Source of the DNA: Stenotrophomonas indicatrix
GTDB lineage: Bacteria > Pseudomonadota > Gammaproteobacteria > Xanthomonadales > Xanthomonadaceae
Reading direction: 5' to 3'
Length of the DNA: 64,000 bases
NCBI RefSeq assembly: GCF_002750975.1
Contig: NZ_PEJS01000001.1
Location: 682,001 to 746,000 of the forward strand
In this document: piece after piece, positions 27,118 to 37,667 of the stretch
How the letters are laid out: each line of letters starts with the position of its first letter
How positions within the stretch are numbered: the first letter of the stretch is position 1
Position numbers and translations under genes: made by a program
Notes under the pieces: model-generated
Databases searched by the model: none
Seen by the model: only the letters and a program-made list of their open reading frames with translations
What the model was told of the DNA's origin: nothing

Positions 27118-27502
27118 CGTCGACTATCGCTCCATTACGGGTGCCCGCCGCCGCAGTGGCGGGCAGTTGATCCAGTCCCTGTTCCGGATAATTCATCACC
27201 CGCAGCAACATCGGCAGACTCAGCGCCGACACCCGGCGAACCGGGGTCCCCAACCGGGCCAGCTGCCCGGCAAGGTTGGCAGGACTGGCGCCGTACAGGT
27301 CGGTCAGGATCAGCACGCCATCGCCCCCATCGACCCGCCGCAGAGCGGCCGAGGCGAGCGGGAGCAGAGCATCCAGGTCTGCGTCGAACGGTACTTCGAA
27401 AGCTTCGGTCTTCAGCGGCAACTGCCGCAGAAGCCGGGTCGCCACGTCGAGCAGGGCGATCCCGACCCCAGGATGTGTTACGAGGAGAATGCCACAGGTC
27501 AT
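27110..27502 (-). CDS. PTS EIIA component, mannose (PTS-EIIA-4) family
   Basis: A 130-residue EIIA-Man-type protein. MTCGILLVTHPGVG places the phospho-histidine at residue 10; VLILTDLYGASPANLAG is the family's conserved loop. No EIIB or EIIC genes accompany it, so it is probably a regulatory phospho-acceptor. First gene of the EIIA-ptsH-ptsI unit. In other proteobacteria the same gene is called ptsM or manX-like, so no symbol is given. Confidence 0.92.
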   Translation of the reverse strand: MTCGILLVTHPGVGIALLDVATRLLRQLPLKTEAFEVPFDADLDALLPLASAALRRVDGGDGVLILTDLYGASPANLAGQLARLGTPVRRVSALSLPMLLRVMNYPEQGLDQLPATAAAGTRNGAIVDDA

Positions 27503-27580
27503 TACTGCACGTTAACAGGTCAAGGTGAATTGGCGATAGCAGCAGGAGAGGGGCACTGTGTCCCGTATTCAGCGTTGTTC

Positions 27581-27620
27581 GGGTCAGGGCCCTTTTTCAT
27601 TGAAAAAGGGATCCGACTCC
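27581..27620. repeat. GGGTCAG-type palindromic repeat
   Basis: GGGTCAGGG, then a 10-bp stem (CCCTTTTTCA/TGAAAAAGGG at 27590-27610), then ATCCGACTCC. Related copies occur as an inverted pair at 57318-57407. Its position at the 5' side of the EIIA-ptsH-ptsI unit could affect transcription. Confidence 0.7.
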
Positions 27621-27650
27621 ATCCGTTTTTTCGATGCCTGACAGAGATTC

Positions 27651-27699
27651 ATCCACGCATGGCGTGGATCTACCGTGTCGACCAAGGTCGACACCTACC
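27651..27699. repeat. SMAG element plus REP
   Basis: 27651-27673 is a leftward SMAG (ATCCACGC ... GGATCTAC). 27675-27699 is a leftward GGTGGGTG-type REP variant with stem TGTCGACC/GGTCGACA. Confidence 0.85.
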
Positions 27700-27724
27700 C
27701 ACAGTGCAACTCCGACCCGCCGCG

Positions 27725-27926
27725 ATCTGTCAGAGGCGGGGCGGTGTGGGGGTGCAGGACCGTTGGCGCCATGGATGGCGCCATCGAGCCCCCAAGGATG
27801 GGTTTACGGCGTGTCCTGCGCGCCCACACCGCCTCGCCATCCAAGGGAATCCGATGTTGCTGTTGCTTCGGCTGTTGCTGTTGACGTTGCCGTGGTTTCT
27901 GCGGGTGCCGGGCGCAGCCCGGCCGA
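27725..27926. repeat. large palindromic intergenic element
   Basis: Arms at 27735-27760 and 27813-27838 pair over 26 bp with three mismatches. They enclose a central hairpin TGGCGCCATGGATGGCGCCA (27764-27783), identical to the copy near 46.3 kb, and the core AAGGATGGGTTTACGGCGT. To the right is a CAACAG-type tract (inverted) and a hairpin GCCGGGCGCAGCCCGGC (about 27908-27924). The 430-bp gap between EIIA and rapZ holds only repeats. Confidence 0.8.
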
Positions 27927-27931
27927 CCCCC

Positions 27932-28816
27932 TCAATCCTGTTCGCGGTGGTACGTCGCCACGTCTTCCCAGCCCATCTCACGCGCATGGCGGGCCAGGCG
28001 TTCGGCCAGGAACACCGAGCGGTGCTTGCCGCCGGTGCAACCGAAGGCCACCGTCACATAGCTGCGGGTGCCATCGCCCAGCTTGGGCAGCCAGGTATCC
28101 AGGAAATCCATCAGCTGCGCCAGGTAGCGCTGCACATCCGGCTGCGCCTCCAGGTAGTCGCGCACGCCGGGTTCGCGGCCGCTCAACGCACGCAGTTCCG
28201 GATCCCAATGCGGGTTGGGCAGCACGCGCGCGTCGAACACGAAGTCGGCCTCGGCCGGCACGCCACGCTTGTAGGCGAACGATTCAAACAGCAGCGACAG
28301 GCGGCTGGCATGGCCCATCGCAAATTCAGTGATGATCCGGCGCCGCAGCTGGTGCACGTTCAACGCACTGGTATCGATCACCGCATCGGCTTCGCGGCGC
28401 AGCGGCGCGATCAGCTCGCGCTCACGGGCAATCGCTTCGGGCAGCGACAGGCCCAGCTGGCTCAGCGGGTGCCGGCGGCGGGTGTCGGCGTAGCGCTTGA
28501 GCACCGTTTCATCGCTGGCCTCGAAAAACAGCACCTTGGCGTCGACGCCGGCATCGGTGGCCAGCTGCCGCCAGCTGGACAACTGGGTCAGGTCGCTCTG
28601 CCCACGCACGTCGATGCCCACCGCCAACCGGCGCGATGCCGCGCCGTCATGGTGACTCAGCACATTGCGCACGAAATCCGGCAGCAGCTGGATCGGCAGG
28701 TTGTCCGAACAGTAGTAGTCCTGGTCCTCGAAGGTCTTCAGGGCGACGGATTTACCCGAGCCGGACAGGCCACTGACGATGATCAGGGTCGGGGCGGTGG
28801 GAATGACGGTGCTCAT
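27932..28816 (-). CDS. rapZ: RNase adapter / nucleotide-binding protein RapZ
   Basis: A 294-residue protein with an N-terminal P-loop ([10 protein letters not shown], residues 14-23) and the conserved C-terminal domain ([22 protein letters not shown]). In enterobacteria RapZ directs decay of GlmZ sRNA and controls GlcN6P synthesis. The location with ptsN, hprK and rpoN matches the conserved cluster. Whether it handles a GlmZ-like RNA here is unknown. Confidence 0.95.
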   Translation of the reverse strand: MSTVIPTAPTLIIVSGLSGSGKSVALKTFEDQDYYCSDNLPIQLLPDFVRNVLSHHDGAASRRLAVGIDVRGQSDLTQLSSWRQLATDAGVDAKVLFFEASDETVLKRYADTRRRHPLSQLGLSLPEAIARERELIAPLRREADAVIDTSALNVHQLRRRIITEFAMGHASRLSLLFESFAYKRGVPAEADFVFDARVLPNPHWDPELRALSGREPGVRDYLEAQPDVQRYLAQLMDFLDTWLPKLGDGTRSYVTVAFGCTGGKHRSVFLAERLARHAREMGWEDVATYHREQD

Positions 28817-28844
28817 GGACGGGCTCTTCGAAGGACAGGGGGGG

Positions 28845-29795
28845 TCAGGGCGTTCGCCGTTCCAGCAGGTTGCTGTGGCGGGCGATGAACATCGCCGCCG
28901 GGTCGATACCCTTGGTACGCAGAATGTGCAGGCGGGTGGCCGCCTCGGTCAGGACGGCCAGGTTGCGGCCGGGCATCACCGGCAGGGTGATCAGCGGCAC
29001 GTCCAGGTCCAGCACGTGGCGTGTGCCCGAGTCGCCGGTCAGGCGCTCGTAACCATGGGGGGTGGGCTCGGTCATCGGCTTGGTCAGGTGGACGATCAGC
29101 CGAAGGTACTTGTTCTTCTTTACAGCGGTGTCGCCAAACATCTCGCGCACGTTCAGCACGCCCAGGCCGCGCACTTCCAGCAGGTCCTGCAGCAGTTCCG
29201 GGCAGGTGCCATCGAGCACGTCGGGGGCGATCTGGGTGAACTCGGGGGCGTCGTCGGCCACCAGGCGGTGACCGCGGCTCAGCAGTTCCAGGGCCAGCTC
29301 GCTCTTGCCTGATCCCGCTTCACCGGTGATCAGCACGCCGATGGAGTAGATCTCCATGAACACGCCATGCAGGATCACCCGCGGCGCCAGCGTCCGGGCC
29401 AGGTGGTAGGACAGATGGTTGAGCAGTTCGTGGCCGCGCTTGGGTGACAACCACAGCGGCGTGCCGGATTCATCGGCGGCCGCGCGCAGGTCTTCCGGGC
29501 ACGGCTGGTTGCGGGTCAGCACCAGTGCCAGCGGATGCGACTGCATGATCTTTTCGATGGTTTCCCAGCGCTGGCGTGGTTCCAGCGCGTCCAGCCAAGA
29601 CAGTTCCTCGGTACCGAGTATCTGCACCTTGTTGGGATAGATCGCATTGAGATAGCCGGCCAGCGAAGGGCGTCGCGAAACCGTATTGCCGGCCTCCAGC
29701 TCGCGCTTCTCGCCGGATTTGCCCGCTGCCCAACGCAGGCCGAGCCGCTCTCGCTGCTGTTCGAACAGTTCGCGGGCAGTGATGCTGGTATTCAT
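28845..29795 (-). CDS. hprK: HPr kinase/phosphorylase
   Basis: A 316-residue enzyme that phosphorylates and dephosphorylates HPr at Ser46. The P-loop is [15 protein letters not shown] (near 157-171), with the HprK signature [13 protein letters not shown] (residues 206-218). It overlaps ptsN by four bases. Together with HPr S46 this gives a complete serine-control loop. Confidence 0.95.
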   Translation of the reverse strand: MNTSITARELFEQQRERLGLRWAAGKSGEKRELEAGNTVSRRPSLAGYLNAIYPNKVQILGTEELSWLDALEPRQRWETIEKIMQSHPLALVLTRNQPCPEDLRAAADESGTPLWLSPKRGHELLNHLSYHLARTLAPRVILHGVFMEIYSIGVLITGEAGSGKSELALELLSRGHRLVADDAPEFTQIAPDVLDGTCPELLQDLLEVRGLGVLNVREMFGDTAVKKNKYLRLIVHLTKPMTEPTPHGYERLTGDSGTRHVLDLDVPLITLPVMPGRNLAVLTEAATRLHILRTKGIDPAAMFIARHSNLLERRTP

Positions 29796-30244
29796 GCGGC
29801 GCTCGCCGGTGGGGTCAGGTCCAGGGCCTGGCGCAGCTCCCGTGCATCACCGGCCTCGCGCAGCGCCTGGCGGATGCAGGGCGCGGAAAACAGCTCGGCC
29901 AGCTCGGACAGCAGCATCAGGTGTTGATGGGTGTAGTGGGTGGGAACGGCCATGGCGAATACCAGGTCCACCGGCTCGTCACCACCGAAATCGACCGGGG
30001 TCTGCAGGCGCAGCAGCGCGCCACGGGGGCGATCCAGGGTCGGCGCACGACCATGCGGGATGGCGATGCCGTAGCCGATCGCGGTACTGCCCAACGCCTC
30101 GCGCTGGCACAGGTTGAGATAGATCTGTTCGGCGTTGGCCTGGCGGCAGGCCAGCAATCCGGCCGCGGCCTGCAGGACGCTGTCGCGGTCGGTGGCCGTG
30201 CAGAGCTGGGTCTGCACGGCCGCCAGGAGGTCAGTCAGGGGCAT
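29792..30244 (-). CDS. ptsN: nitrogen-regulatory PTS EIIA (EIIA-Ntr)
   Basis: A 150-residue EIIA-Fru-like domain with the phospho-histidine in [13 protein letters not shown] (H64). It is a phosphate acceptor used for regulation (potassium, nitrogen, envelope stress) rather than sugar transport. It overlaps hprK and follows hpf and rpoN, the standard order. Confidence 0.94.
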   Translation of the reverse strand: MPLTDLLAAVQTQLCTATDRDSVLQAAAGLLACRQANAEQIYLNLCQREALGSTAIGYGIAIPHGRAPTLDRPRGALLRLQTPVDFGGDEPVDLVFAMAVPTHYTHQHLMLLSELAELFSAPCIRQALREAGDARELRQALDLTPPASAA

Positions 30245-30265
30245 GTCTGCGGGGAGCGGTGGCGA

Positions 30266-30583
30266 TCAGCCACCATTGTCGCCCACCGGCAGCGGTGCGT
30301 GCTGCTGTTTTTTCTCCTTGTGCTTGATCACCAGGCGGTCAAGCTTGTCCGCCAGCAGGTCGATCGCCGCATACATGGTCTGCGCATTGGCTTCAGCGTG
30401 CAGGGTCTGACCCGGAATATTGAGGCTGGCATCGACGTGGTGTTCAGTCTTCTGCAGCTTGAGCGTCACCCGCGCTTCGCAGTGCTGGTCGAAGTGTTTG
30501 CCGATCCGGGCCAGCTTCTCCTCTACATAGGACTGCAGGGCCGGGGTGACTTCGACATCTTTGCCAAACGTTTCGATGCGCAT
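30266..30583 (-). CDS. hpf: ribosome hibernation promoting factor (short HPF)
   Basis: A 105-residue HPF/YfiA protein: MRIETFGKDVEVTPALQSYVEEKLARIGKHF start, RVTLKLQKTEHHVDASL and YAAIDLLADKLDRLVIKHKEK. It binds the 30S decoding region in stationary phase. The length matches the short form (no long-HPF C-terminal domain). GGAGAAA precedes the ATG. Confidence 0.95.
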   Translation of the reverse strand: MRIETFGKDVEVTPALQSYVEEKLARIGKHFDQHCEARVTLKLQKTEHHVDASLNIPGQTLHAEANAQTMYAAIDLLADKLDRLVIKHKEKKQQHAPLPVGDNGG

Positions 30584-30641
30584 CGGGTTTCTCCTTTGAT
30601 CGGAAGTGCCAATGAACCTCTCCGCCGGGCGCGGCGGCGCG

Positions 30642-32081
30642 TCAAACGATTCTGACTCTTTCGTGCGAGGCGGAGATGTTCATGGCCTCACGATACTTCG
30701 CCACGGTGCGCCGCGCTACTGGGATTCCCGACGATTTGAGCAGGTCAGCCAGCTTGGCGTCAGAAAGCGGCTTGCGTGGGTTCTCGTCATCGATCAGGCG
30801 CCGGATCATGGCCTGGATGGCAGTGCTGGACGCTTCGCCACCGCCGTCGGTGTCGATGCCCGAGGCGAAGAAGGCGCGCAGCGGCAGGGTGCCGCGTGGC
30901 GTACGCACATGTTTGCGGGCGATCGCGCGCGACACGGTGGATTCGTGCAGGCCCAGTTCGCCGGCGATCTCGCGCAGGGTCAACGGGCGCAGTGCCTGTT
31001 CGCCGAATTCAAGGAAGCCCGCCTGCTGCTGGATCAGGCTTCGCACTACCCGCAACAGCGTCTCGCCTCGCGCCTGCAGGCCCTTCAGCAGCCAGCGCGC
31101 CTCCTGCAGCTGGCCGCGCAGATAACCGGCATCGGCGTCACCGCAGCGGCGGATCATCTGCTCGTAACCGCGGTGGATCACCAGCTTGGGGCCGGCATGG
31201 GCGGCCAGCGCGGCGCGCCAGATGCCGTTCTGCCGCCATACGACGACGTCGGGCACCACGTAGGTGTCCTGGGCGAGCGGGGCGATCTGGGTGCCGGGGC
31301 GCGGGTCCAGCGAGCGCAGCAGGGCCACGGCGGTCTCGACCTCGGCCAGCGGCTGCTTCAACTGCTGGGCCAGGCCGGTCACGCCCGAGCGCGGCAGTTG
31401 TTCCAGTGGGCCGGCGGCAACCTGCCGGGCCAGGGCCAGGCACGGGGTATCAGCAGGAAGCACGTCCAGCTGCAGTTGCAGGCATTCGCCAAGGCTGCGT
31501 GCGGCCACGCCTACGGGGTCGAAGCGCTGGATCTGGTGCAGCACGGTCAGGATTTCGTCTTCACCGGCGTGGATCGCCGGCAACAGCGCTTCGGCGATGG
31601 CCGAGAGCGGCTCGCGCAGATAGCCGTCGTCTTCCAATGAATCGATCAGCGCGGCGCCGATGCTGCGGTCGCGCTTGGACAGGTGGGTCAGGTGCAGCTG
31701 CCACAGCAGATGGTCGGCCAGGGTTTCGGTTTCGGCAACGCGTTCGGCGGCACTGCCGTTGTCGTCGTCGTCATCGAAACTACCGCCGCTGCCGCTACTG
31801 CTCCAGTCCAGCTCGGCAGGCGCCCAGTCCTCGCCGCTGCTTTCAGCGTTGTCGGGCGGGGCGTCATTGTCGTCGCCCGCGTCCTCGCTGCTGCCGTCCT
31901 TGTCGACACCGGCGCCTTCGTCGCTGCTGTCCGACCAGTCCAGCAGCGGATTGCTCTCCACCGCCTGGGCGATTTCCAGCTCCAGCTCGGTCGTGGACAT
32001 CTGCAGCAGCTTGATCGCCTGCTGCAGCTGGGGCGTAAGCACCAGCTGCTGTCCCAACGATGTCTGCAGCCGAGTCTTCAT
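30642..32081 (-). CDS. rpoN: RNA polymerase sigma-54 factor
   Basis: A 479-residue sigma-54. Glutamine/leucine-rich region I (SLGQQLVLTPQLQQAIKLLQMS), a long acidic region II (about residues 50-110, rich in Asp/Ser), the core-binding region, helix-turn-helix (LHESTVSRAIARKHV) and the C-terminal RpoN box ARRTVAKYRE. The ATG at 32081 starts region I; longer in-frame starts add unrelated residues. Pilin and flagellar genes are known sigma-54 targets in this group. Confidence 0.96.
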   Translation of the reverse strand: MKTRLQTSLGQQLVLTPQLQQAIKLLQMSTTELELEIAQAVESNPLLDWSDSSDEGAGVDKDGSSEDAGDDNDAPPDNAESSGEDWAPAELDWSSSGSGGSFDDDDDNGSAAERVAETETLADHLLWQLHLTHLSKRDRSIGAALIDSLEDDGYLREPLSAIAEALLPAIHAGEDEILTVLHQIQRFDPVGVAARSLGECLQLQLDVLPADTPCLALARQVAAGPLEQLPRSGVTGLAQQLKQPLAEVETAVALLRSLDPRPGTQIAPLAQDTYVVPDVVVWRQNGIWRAALAAHAGPKLVIHRGYEQMIRRCGDADAGYLRGQLQEARWLLKGLQARGETLLRVVRSLIQQQAGFLEFGEQALRPLTLREIAGELGLHESTVSRAIARKHVRTPRGTLPLRAFFASGIDTDGGGEASSTAIQAMIRRLIDDENPRKPLSDAKLADLLKSSGIPVARRTVAKYREAMNISASHERVRIV

Positions 32082-32121
32082 GCCTGTGCCGAACGGAAGG
32101 GAGAGGGCCCGGCGGCCGCGG

Positions 32122-32841
32122 TTACAGCTTGAAGGAATCCCCAAGGTAGACGCGGCGCACGTCGGCATTGTCCAGGATCGCCTCGGGCGAGCCCTGGGCC
32201 AGTACGGTGCCCTCTGCGAGGATATACGCGCGGTCGCAGATTCCCAAGGTCTCGCGCACGTTGTGGTCGGTGATCAGCACACCGATGCCGCGTTGCTTGA
32301 GATGGGTGACGATGCGCTGGATTTCACCGACGGAGATCGGGTCGACACCGGCGAAGGGTTCGTCGAGCAGGATCAGGCGCGGTTTGGCGGCCAGTGCACG
32401 GGCGATCTCGCAGCGACGGCGCTCGCCACCGGACAGGCTGGCGCCGAGCTGTTCGGAAACATGCCCAAGCTGCAGTTCGTCGAGCAGGCTGTTCAGTTCG
32501 CGCTCGCGGCCCGCCGAATCCAGGTCCTCGCGCAGTTCCAGCACCAGGCGCAGGTTGTCGGCCACGGTCAGCTTGCGGAACACCGACGGTTCCTGCGGCA
32601 GGTAGCCCACGCCCTGCTTGGCGCGGGTGTACATCGGGTCGCCGGTGATGTCCTTGCCGTCCAGCACGATGCTGCCGGCATCGGCACCGACCAGGCCGAC
32701 GATCATGTAGAAGCAGGTGGTCTTGCCGGCACCGTTGGGACCGAGCAGGCCGACCACTTCACCGGCGTCCAGGGTCAGCCCGAAGTCCTTGACGACTTCG
32801 CGCTGCTTGTAGCGTTTGCGCAGGCCAGTTGCGACGAGCAT
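32122..32841 (-). CDS. lptB: LPS export ABC ATPase LptB
   Basis: A 239-residue ATPase driving LPS extraction with LptFG. Walker [10 protein letters not shown], signature [15 protein letters not shown], Walker [14 protein letters not shown] and H-loop ITDHN are all intact. It overlaps lptA by one base, and rpoN starts 40 bp after it. Confidence 0.97.
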   Translation of the reverse strand: MLVATGLRKRYKQREVVKDFGLTLDAGEVVGLLGPNGAGKTTCFYMIVGLVGADAGSIVLDGKDITGDPMYTRAKQGVGYLPQEPSVFRKLTVADNLRLVLELREDLDSAGRERELNSLLDELQLGHVSEQLGASLSGGERRRCEIARALAAKPRLILLDEPFAGVDPISVGEIQRIVTHLKQRGIGVLITDHNVRETLGICDRAYILAEGTVLAQGSPEAILDNADVRRVYLGDSFKL

Positions 32842-33365
32842 TACTTCTTGCCTCCAGCCGGAGCCGGAGCGGCAGCAGGCGTCTTGTTCTTCGGCGGAAT
32901 CACGGTGCGCACGCGGCTGCCATCACCGCCGGAGTTCATTTCACCGCTGCGGGTGTTGTAGACCATGCGCTGGCCCGCATTGGTACCGCGCGCGCTGGTG
33001 ACCTTGTAGTTGCCGGTCAGGGTGATGATCTCGGTGGTGATGTCGTAGTCGATCCGGTCGGCCACCGCATCCATCCAGGTGCCATCGTCGAGCTGCTGCT
33101 TCATCTTGGCCTGCTTGCCGGTGAACACCGCACGCACGGCTTCGCCGCCCTTGAGGTAGATCTCCGCTTCGGACGAGCGCAGGTCCAGGGTGCCCTGGGT
33201 GATGATCACGCCACCGGACAGCACGGTCTTGCCATCACCGGTGAGGGTGCCGGACTGCGCACCGGAATCAATGTTCATCGCTTCGTTGCGGTCCGTCGAC
33301 TTGGCAAAGGCGACAGCGGGGACAAGAAGACTGAGTGCGAGCACTGCTGCAAAGGGAATCTTCAT
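32841..33365 (-). CDS. lptA: periplasmic LPS-bridge protein LptA
   Basis: A 174-residue protein with a cleavable signal ([21 protein letters not shown]) and an OstA/LptA beta-jellyroll ([34 protein letters not shown] ... in the N-half). It forms the periplasmic filament between LptC and LptD. The Ala/Pro-rich tail is short. Between lptB and lptC, with a 105-bp gap to lptC that shows no gene. Confidence 0.94.
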   Translation of the reverse strand: MKIPFAAVLALSLLVPAVAFAKSTDRNEAMNIDSGAQSGTLTGDGKTVLSGGVIITQGTLDLRSSEAEIYLKGGEAVRAVFTGKQAKMKQQLDDGTWMDAVADRIDYDITTEIITLTGNYKVTSARGTNAGQRMVYNTRSGEMNSGGDGSRVRTVIPPKNKTPAAAPAPAGGKK

Positions 33366-33470
33366 CGGGGTCCGTTCTACCGGTGGTGGCCCTCCGGCGG
33401 GACCGGGGGCGGCGGGTGGGGGCTGCCGGCTTCGCGCCTGTCGGGAAGACGTCGCGGGCGGGCGGCGGAA

Positions 33471-34046
33471 TCAGCGCTTGGGCGTGTAACGACCCTTGGA
33501 CTGGCTGAGGAAATGATACGTGTTGTTCTTCGAATCCACCTCGAACCCGACGCCGGACTGCTCCATGCCGGGCCGGGTCATGGTCACCAGGGCATCGGTG
33601 CGGGCGCGGTTGTCCTTCGGGAATACATCCAGGTGGTCGGTGCGGAAGGTGGTCGGGACCACGCCCGGGCCGGCCGGGCTGTCGCCGGCGACGTTGCCCC
33701 GCAGCTTCATCTCGTCGCCCTTGGCACTGAGCCAGCCGGTCTGGGCGCGCAGCGTCCAGTGCTTGCCGTCCTTGTCGGGCATTTCGAACAGCGGCGTGGT
33801 GATGTTGAGCGTCTGGTCGCCACGCTGGCGTTCCAGCAGGGGCGCGCGCAGGGTGGTCGATTCCTTGCCATGTTCGTCCAGGGCGACGATCTGGAAATCG
33901 TGCAGGATGTAGTCCACACCGGCGTCCTGGCCTTCGACGGCAGGTGCCTTTTCGCGGTTGCGCAGCGCCGCCCAGCTGCTCAGCAGGGCGGCCAGCAGCA
34001 GGCCGACGCCGAGGATCATCCGCCAGTTCAGGGTGGGGGCATTCAT
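33471..34046 (-). CDS. lptC: LPS export protein LptC
   Basis: A 191-residue bitopic protein: an N-terminal membrane helix (MILGVGLLLAALLSSWAAL) then a periplasmic LptC fold (DYILHDFQIVALDEHG, LRAQTGWLSAKGDEMKLRGNV). The ATG at 34046 overlaps the kdsC stop, showing coupling; the longer frame upstream is kdsC in another frame. Confidence 0.93.
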   Translation of the reverse strand: MNAPTLNWRMILGVGLLLAALLSSWAALRNREKAPAVEGQDAGVDYILHDFQIVALDEHGKESTTLRAPLLERQRGDQTLNITTPLFEMPDKDGKHWTLRAQTGWLSAKGDEMKLRGNVAGDSPAGPGVVPTTFRTDHLDVFPKDNRARTDALVTMTRPGMEQSGVGFEVDSKNNTYHFLSQSKGRYTPKR

Positions 34047-34591
34047 GCGCCGAACCTCGCCAGCACGGCGTCCACGCGGCCCTGCGCGGCCAGCAGCACG
34101 TCGCACAGCTCGCGCGCGGCACCACGGCCACCGTCAGCACGGGTAATCCAGTGCACGCGCTCGGCGATCCACGGATGGGCATTGGCCGGAGCCACCGCCA
34201 GGCCGACCGCGCCCAGCGGCGCCAGGTCGGGCAGGTCGTCACCCATGAAGGCCACCTGCTCCAGGCCGATGCCGTGCTGGGCGCACAGCGCCTGCACGCT
34301 GGCCAGCTTGTCGCCGACGGCGATCTGGGTGTCGATGCCCAGGTCGGCGCCGCGCTTGAGCGCGGACTGGCTGTTGCGCGCGGTGATCAGCACGGGGTGG
34401 ATGCCGTGCTGCTGCAGCAGTTTCAGGCCCAGGCCATCCTGCACGAAGTACGCCTTGCTCTCGTTGCCATCCTTGTCGTAGTACAGCCGACCGTCGGTGA
34501 GGGTGCCGTCCACGTCGAAGCAGGCCAGGCGGATACCGGCCGCAACGGCATGCAGGTGGGTGGGGAAGGCGGGCAGGGGGGACCAGGGCAT
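34043..34591 (-). CDS. kdsC: 3-deoxy-D-manno-octulosonate-8-phosphate phosphatase
   Basis: A 182-residue HAD phosphatase releasing Kdo. The nucleophile motif is CFDVDGTLTDGRLYYDKDGNE; motif II is PVLITARNS, and motif IV FMGDDLPDLAPL. Supplies Kdo for LPS along with kdsD, 66 bp away. Overlaps lptC by four bases. Confidence 0.95.
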   Translation of the reverse strand: MPWSPLPAFPTHLHAVAAGIRLACFDVDGTLTDGRLYYDKDGNESKAYFVQDGLGLKLLQQHGIHPVLITARNSQSALKRGADLGIDTQIAVGDKLASVQALCAQHGIGLEQVAFMGDDLPDLAPLGAVGLAVAPANAHPWIAERVHWITRADGGRGAARELCDVLLAAQGRVDAVLARFGA

Positions 34592-34657
34592 CAGGGCATC
34601 GGACTCGGTGGTTGCGGGCTCGTTGGTACAGACTGAATGGGGTCTACGGACTGTCGG

Positions 34658-35659
34658 TTAAACCACCCGCGCCCGCAACAGGTCATGAATGTTCAGGGCG
34701 CCGACCGCGCGGCCCTGGCTGTCGACCACGATCAGGCCGGTGATCTTGTGGGTTTCCATCAGCCGCGCAGCCTCCACCGCCAGCTTGTCGGCGCTGATGG
34801 TGCGCGGTTGCCGGGTCATCACATCGGCGATCCTGGCGGTGCGCACGTCCAGGTCGGTGTCCAGGGCGCGGCGCAGGTCGCCGTCGGTGAACAGCCCGAT
34901 CAGCACGCCCTGGTCGTCGACCACGGCGGTCATGCCCAGGCGCTTGCGGCTCATCTCCATCAGCGCTTCGCTGAGGCTGGCGCCGACATCGACCTTGGGC
35001 AGGTCCTCACCGGTGTGCATGACGTCGGTGATGTGCAGCAGCAGGCGGCGGCCGAGGCTGCCGGCCGGGTGCGAACGGGCGAAATCGTCGGCGGTGAAGC
35101 CGCGTGCATCCAGCAGGGCCACCGCCAGCGCGTCACCCATCGCCAGCGAGGCGGTGGTGCTGGAGGTGGGCGCCAGCGCCAGCGGGCAGGCTTCGGCCGG
35201 CACGCTCACATCCAGGTGGAAATCGGCGGCGCTGGCCAGGCTCGACTGCGGGCGGCCGGTCATGGCGATCAGCACATTGCCCTGGCGCTTGAGCACCGGC
35301 AGCAGCATCAGCAGCTCATCCGATTCACCCGAATAGGACAGGGCCAGCACCACGTCGTCCTCGGTGATCATGCCCAGGTCACCATGGCCGGCCTCGCCCG
35401 GGTGCACGTAGAACGCCGGGGTGCCGGTGGAGGCCAGGGTGGCGGCGATCTTGCGCGCCACATGGCCGGACTTGCCCATGCCGGTGGCGACCACCCGGCC
35501 ACGGCTGCCCAGGATCGCCCGGCAGGCCTGCTGGAAGGCATCGCCGAGGCGGTCGGCCACGGCGTCCAGCGCCTGTCGTTCGATCTCGAACACGCGCCGG
35601 CCACTGGCGACCAGGGCGGCAGGGTCGGCGGAACGGGGGGGCAACAGGGATTCGGCCAT
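34658..35659 (-). CDS. kdsD: D-arabinose-5-phosphate isomerase
   Basis: A 333-residue isomerase making A5P for Kdo synthesis: N-terminal SIS domain (VVATGMGKSGHVARKIAATLASTG, LALSYSGESDELL, LAPTSSTTASLAMGDALAVAL) followed by two CBS repeats (GMTAVVDDQGVLIGLFTDGDLRR; ITGLIVVDSQGRAVGALNIHDLL). The ATG at 35659 begins MAESLLPPR. Divergent from ibaG across 54 bp. Confidence 0.95.
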   Translation of the reverse strand: MAESLLPPRSADPAALVASGRRVFEIERQALDAVADRLGDAFQQACRAILGSRGRVVATGMGKSGHVARKIAATLASTGTPAFYVHPGEAGHGDLGMITEDDVVLALSYSGESDELLMLLPVLKRQGNVLIAMTGRPQSSLASAADFHLDVSVPAEACPLALAPTSSTTASLAMGDALAVALLDARGFTADDFARSHPAGSLGRRLLLHITDVMHTGEDLPKVDVGASLSEALMEMSRKRLGMTAVVDDQGVLIGLFTDGDLRRALDTDLDVRTARIADVMTRQPRTISADKLAVEAARLMETHKITGLIVVDSQGRAVGALNIHDLLRARVV

Positions 35660-35713
35660 GCGGACGCCACGCAGCGGAAGTAGAATGGACGCACATTTTA
35701 TTAGGAAAGCCCG

Positions 35714-35944
35714 TTGGACGCCGACACCATCCGCAATCTGATCGAAACCGGCCTGCCCGGCGCCCGCGCCGACGTGCAGGGTGACGATGGCGTGCATTTC
35801 GAAGCGACCGTGGTCAGCGAGGCCTTTGCCGGCAAGCTGCCGCTGGCCCGCCACCGGATGGTGTATGCCACTCTGGGTGACCTGATGGGCGGCGCGATCC
35901 ACGCGCTCGCACTGAAAACCGTGACCCCGGCCGAAGCCGGCTGA
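35714..35944 (+). CDS. ibaG: BolA-family protein (IbaG)
   Basis: A 76-residue BolA-fold protein starting at TTG, with AGGAAA seven bases upstream. DADTIRNLIETGLPGA, DGVHFEATVVSEAFAGKLPLARHRMVY and the small glycine-rich end match IbaG/YrbA. BolA proteins partner monothiol glutaredoxins in iron-sulphur handling. 21 bp before murA, as in E. coli. Confidence 0.92.
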   Translation: MDADTIRNLIETGLPGARADVQGDDGVHFEATVVSEAFAGKLPLARHRMVYATLGDLMGGAIHALALKTVTPAEAG

Positions 35945-37551
<1,607 letters not shown>

Positions 37552-37556
37552 AAAAA

Positions 37557-37580
37557 ACGCCCGCGAAAGCGGGCGTTTTT
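37557..37580 (+). terminator. rho-independent terminator after the murA operon
   Basis: Eight-bp stem ACGCCCGC/GCGGGCGT with a GAAA loop, preceded by A-tract and followed by TTTT. It closes the ibaG-murA-EF-hand unit and can also serve the opposite strand. Confidence 0.93.
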
Positions 37581-37595
37581 GTGTGCGGGGCGTGA

Positions 37596-37649
37596 ATCCA
37601 CGCATGGCGTGGATCGACGTTGGGCGGTAGCGCCGGGCCATGCCCGGCG
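37596..37649. repeat. two SMAG elements
   Basis: 37596-37618 is leftward with a GTCG head variant (reads ...GGATCGAC). 37627-37649 is rightward, GTAGCGCCGGGC type. Between the terminator and the convergent DUF3108 gene. Confidence 0.82.
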
Positions 37650-37667
37650 AGCGCGCAGCGCGTTCGG

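Noticed and set aside
25049..28888. Very long open frame on the + strand (about 1279 codons)
   Set aside because: It runs antisense through ptsI, ptsH, EIIA and rapZ and across repeat DNA, with no domain; high GC keeps antisense frames open.
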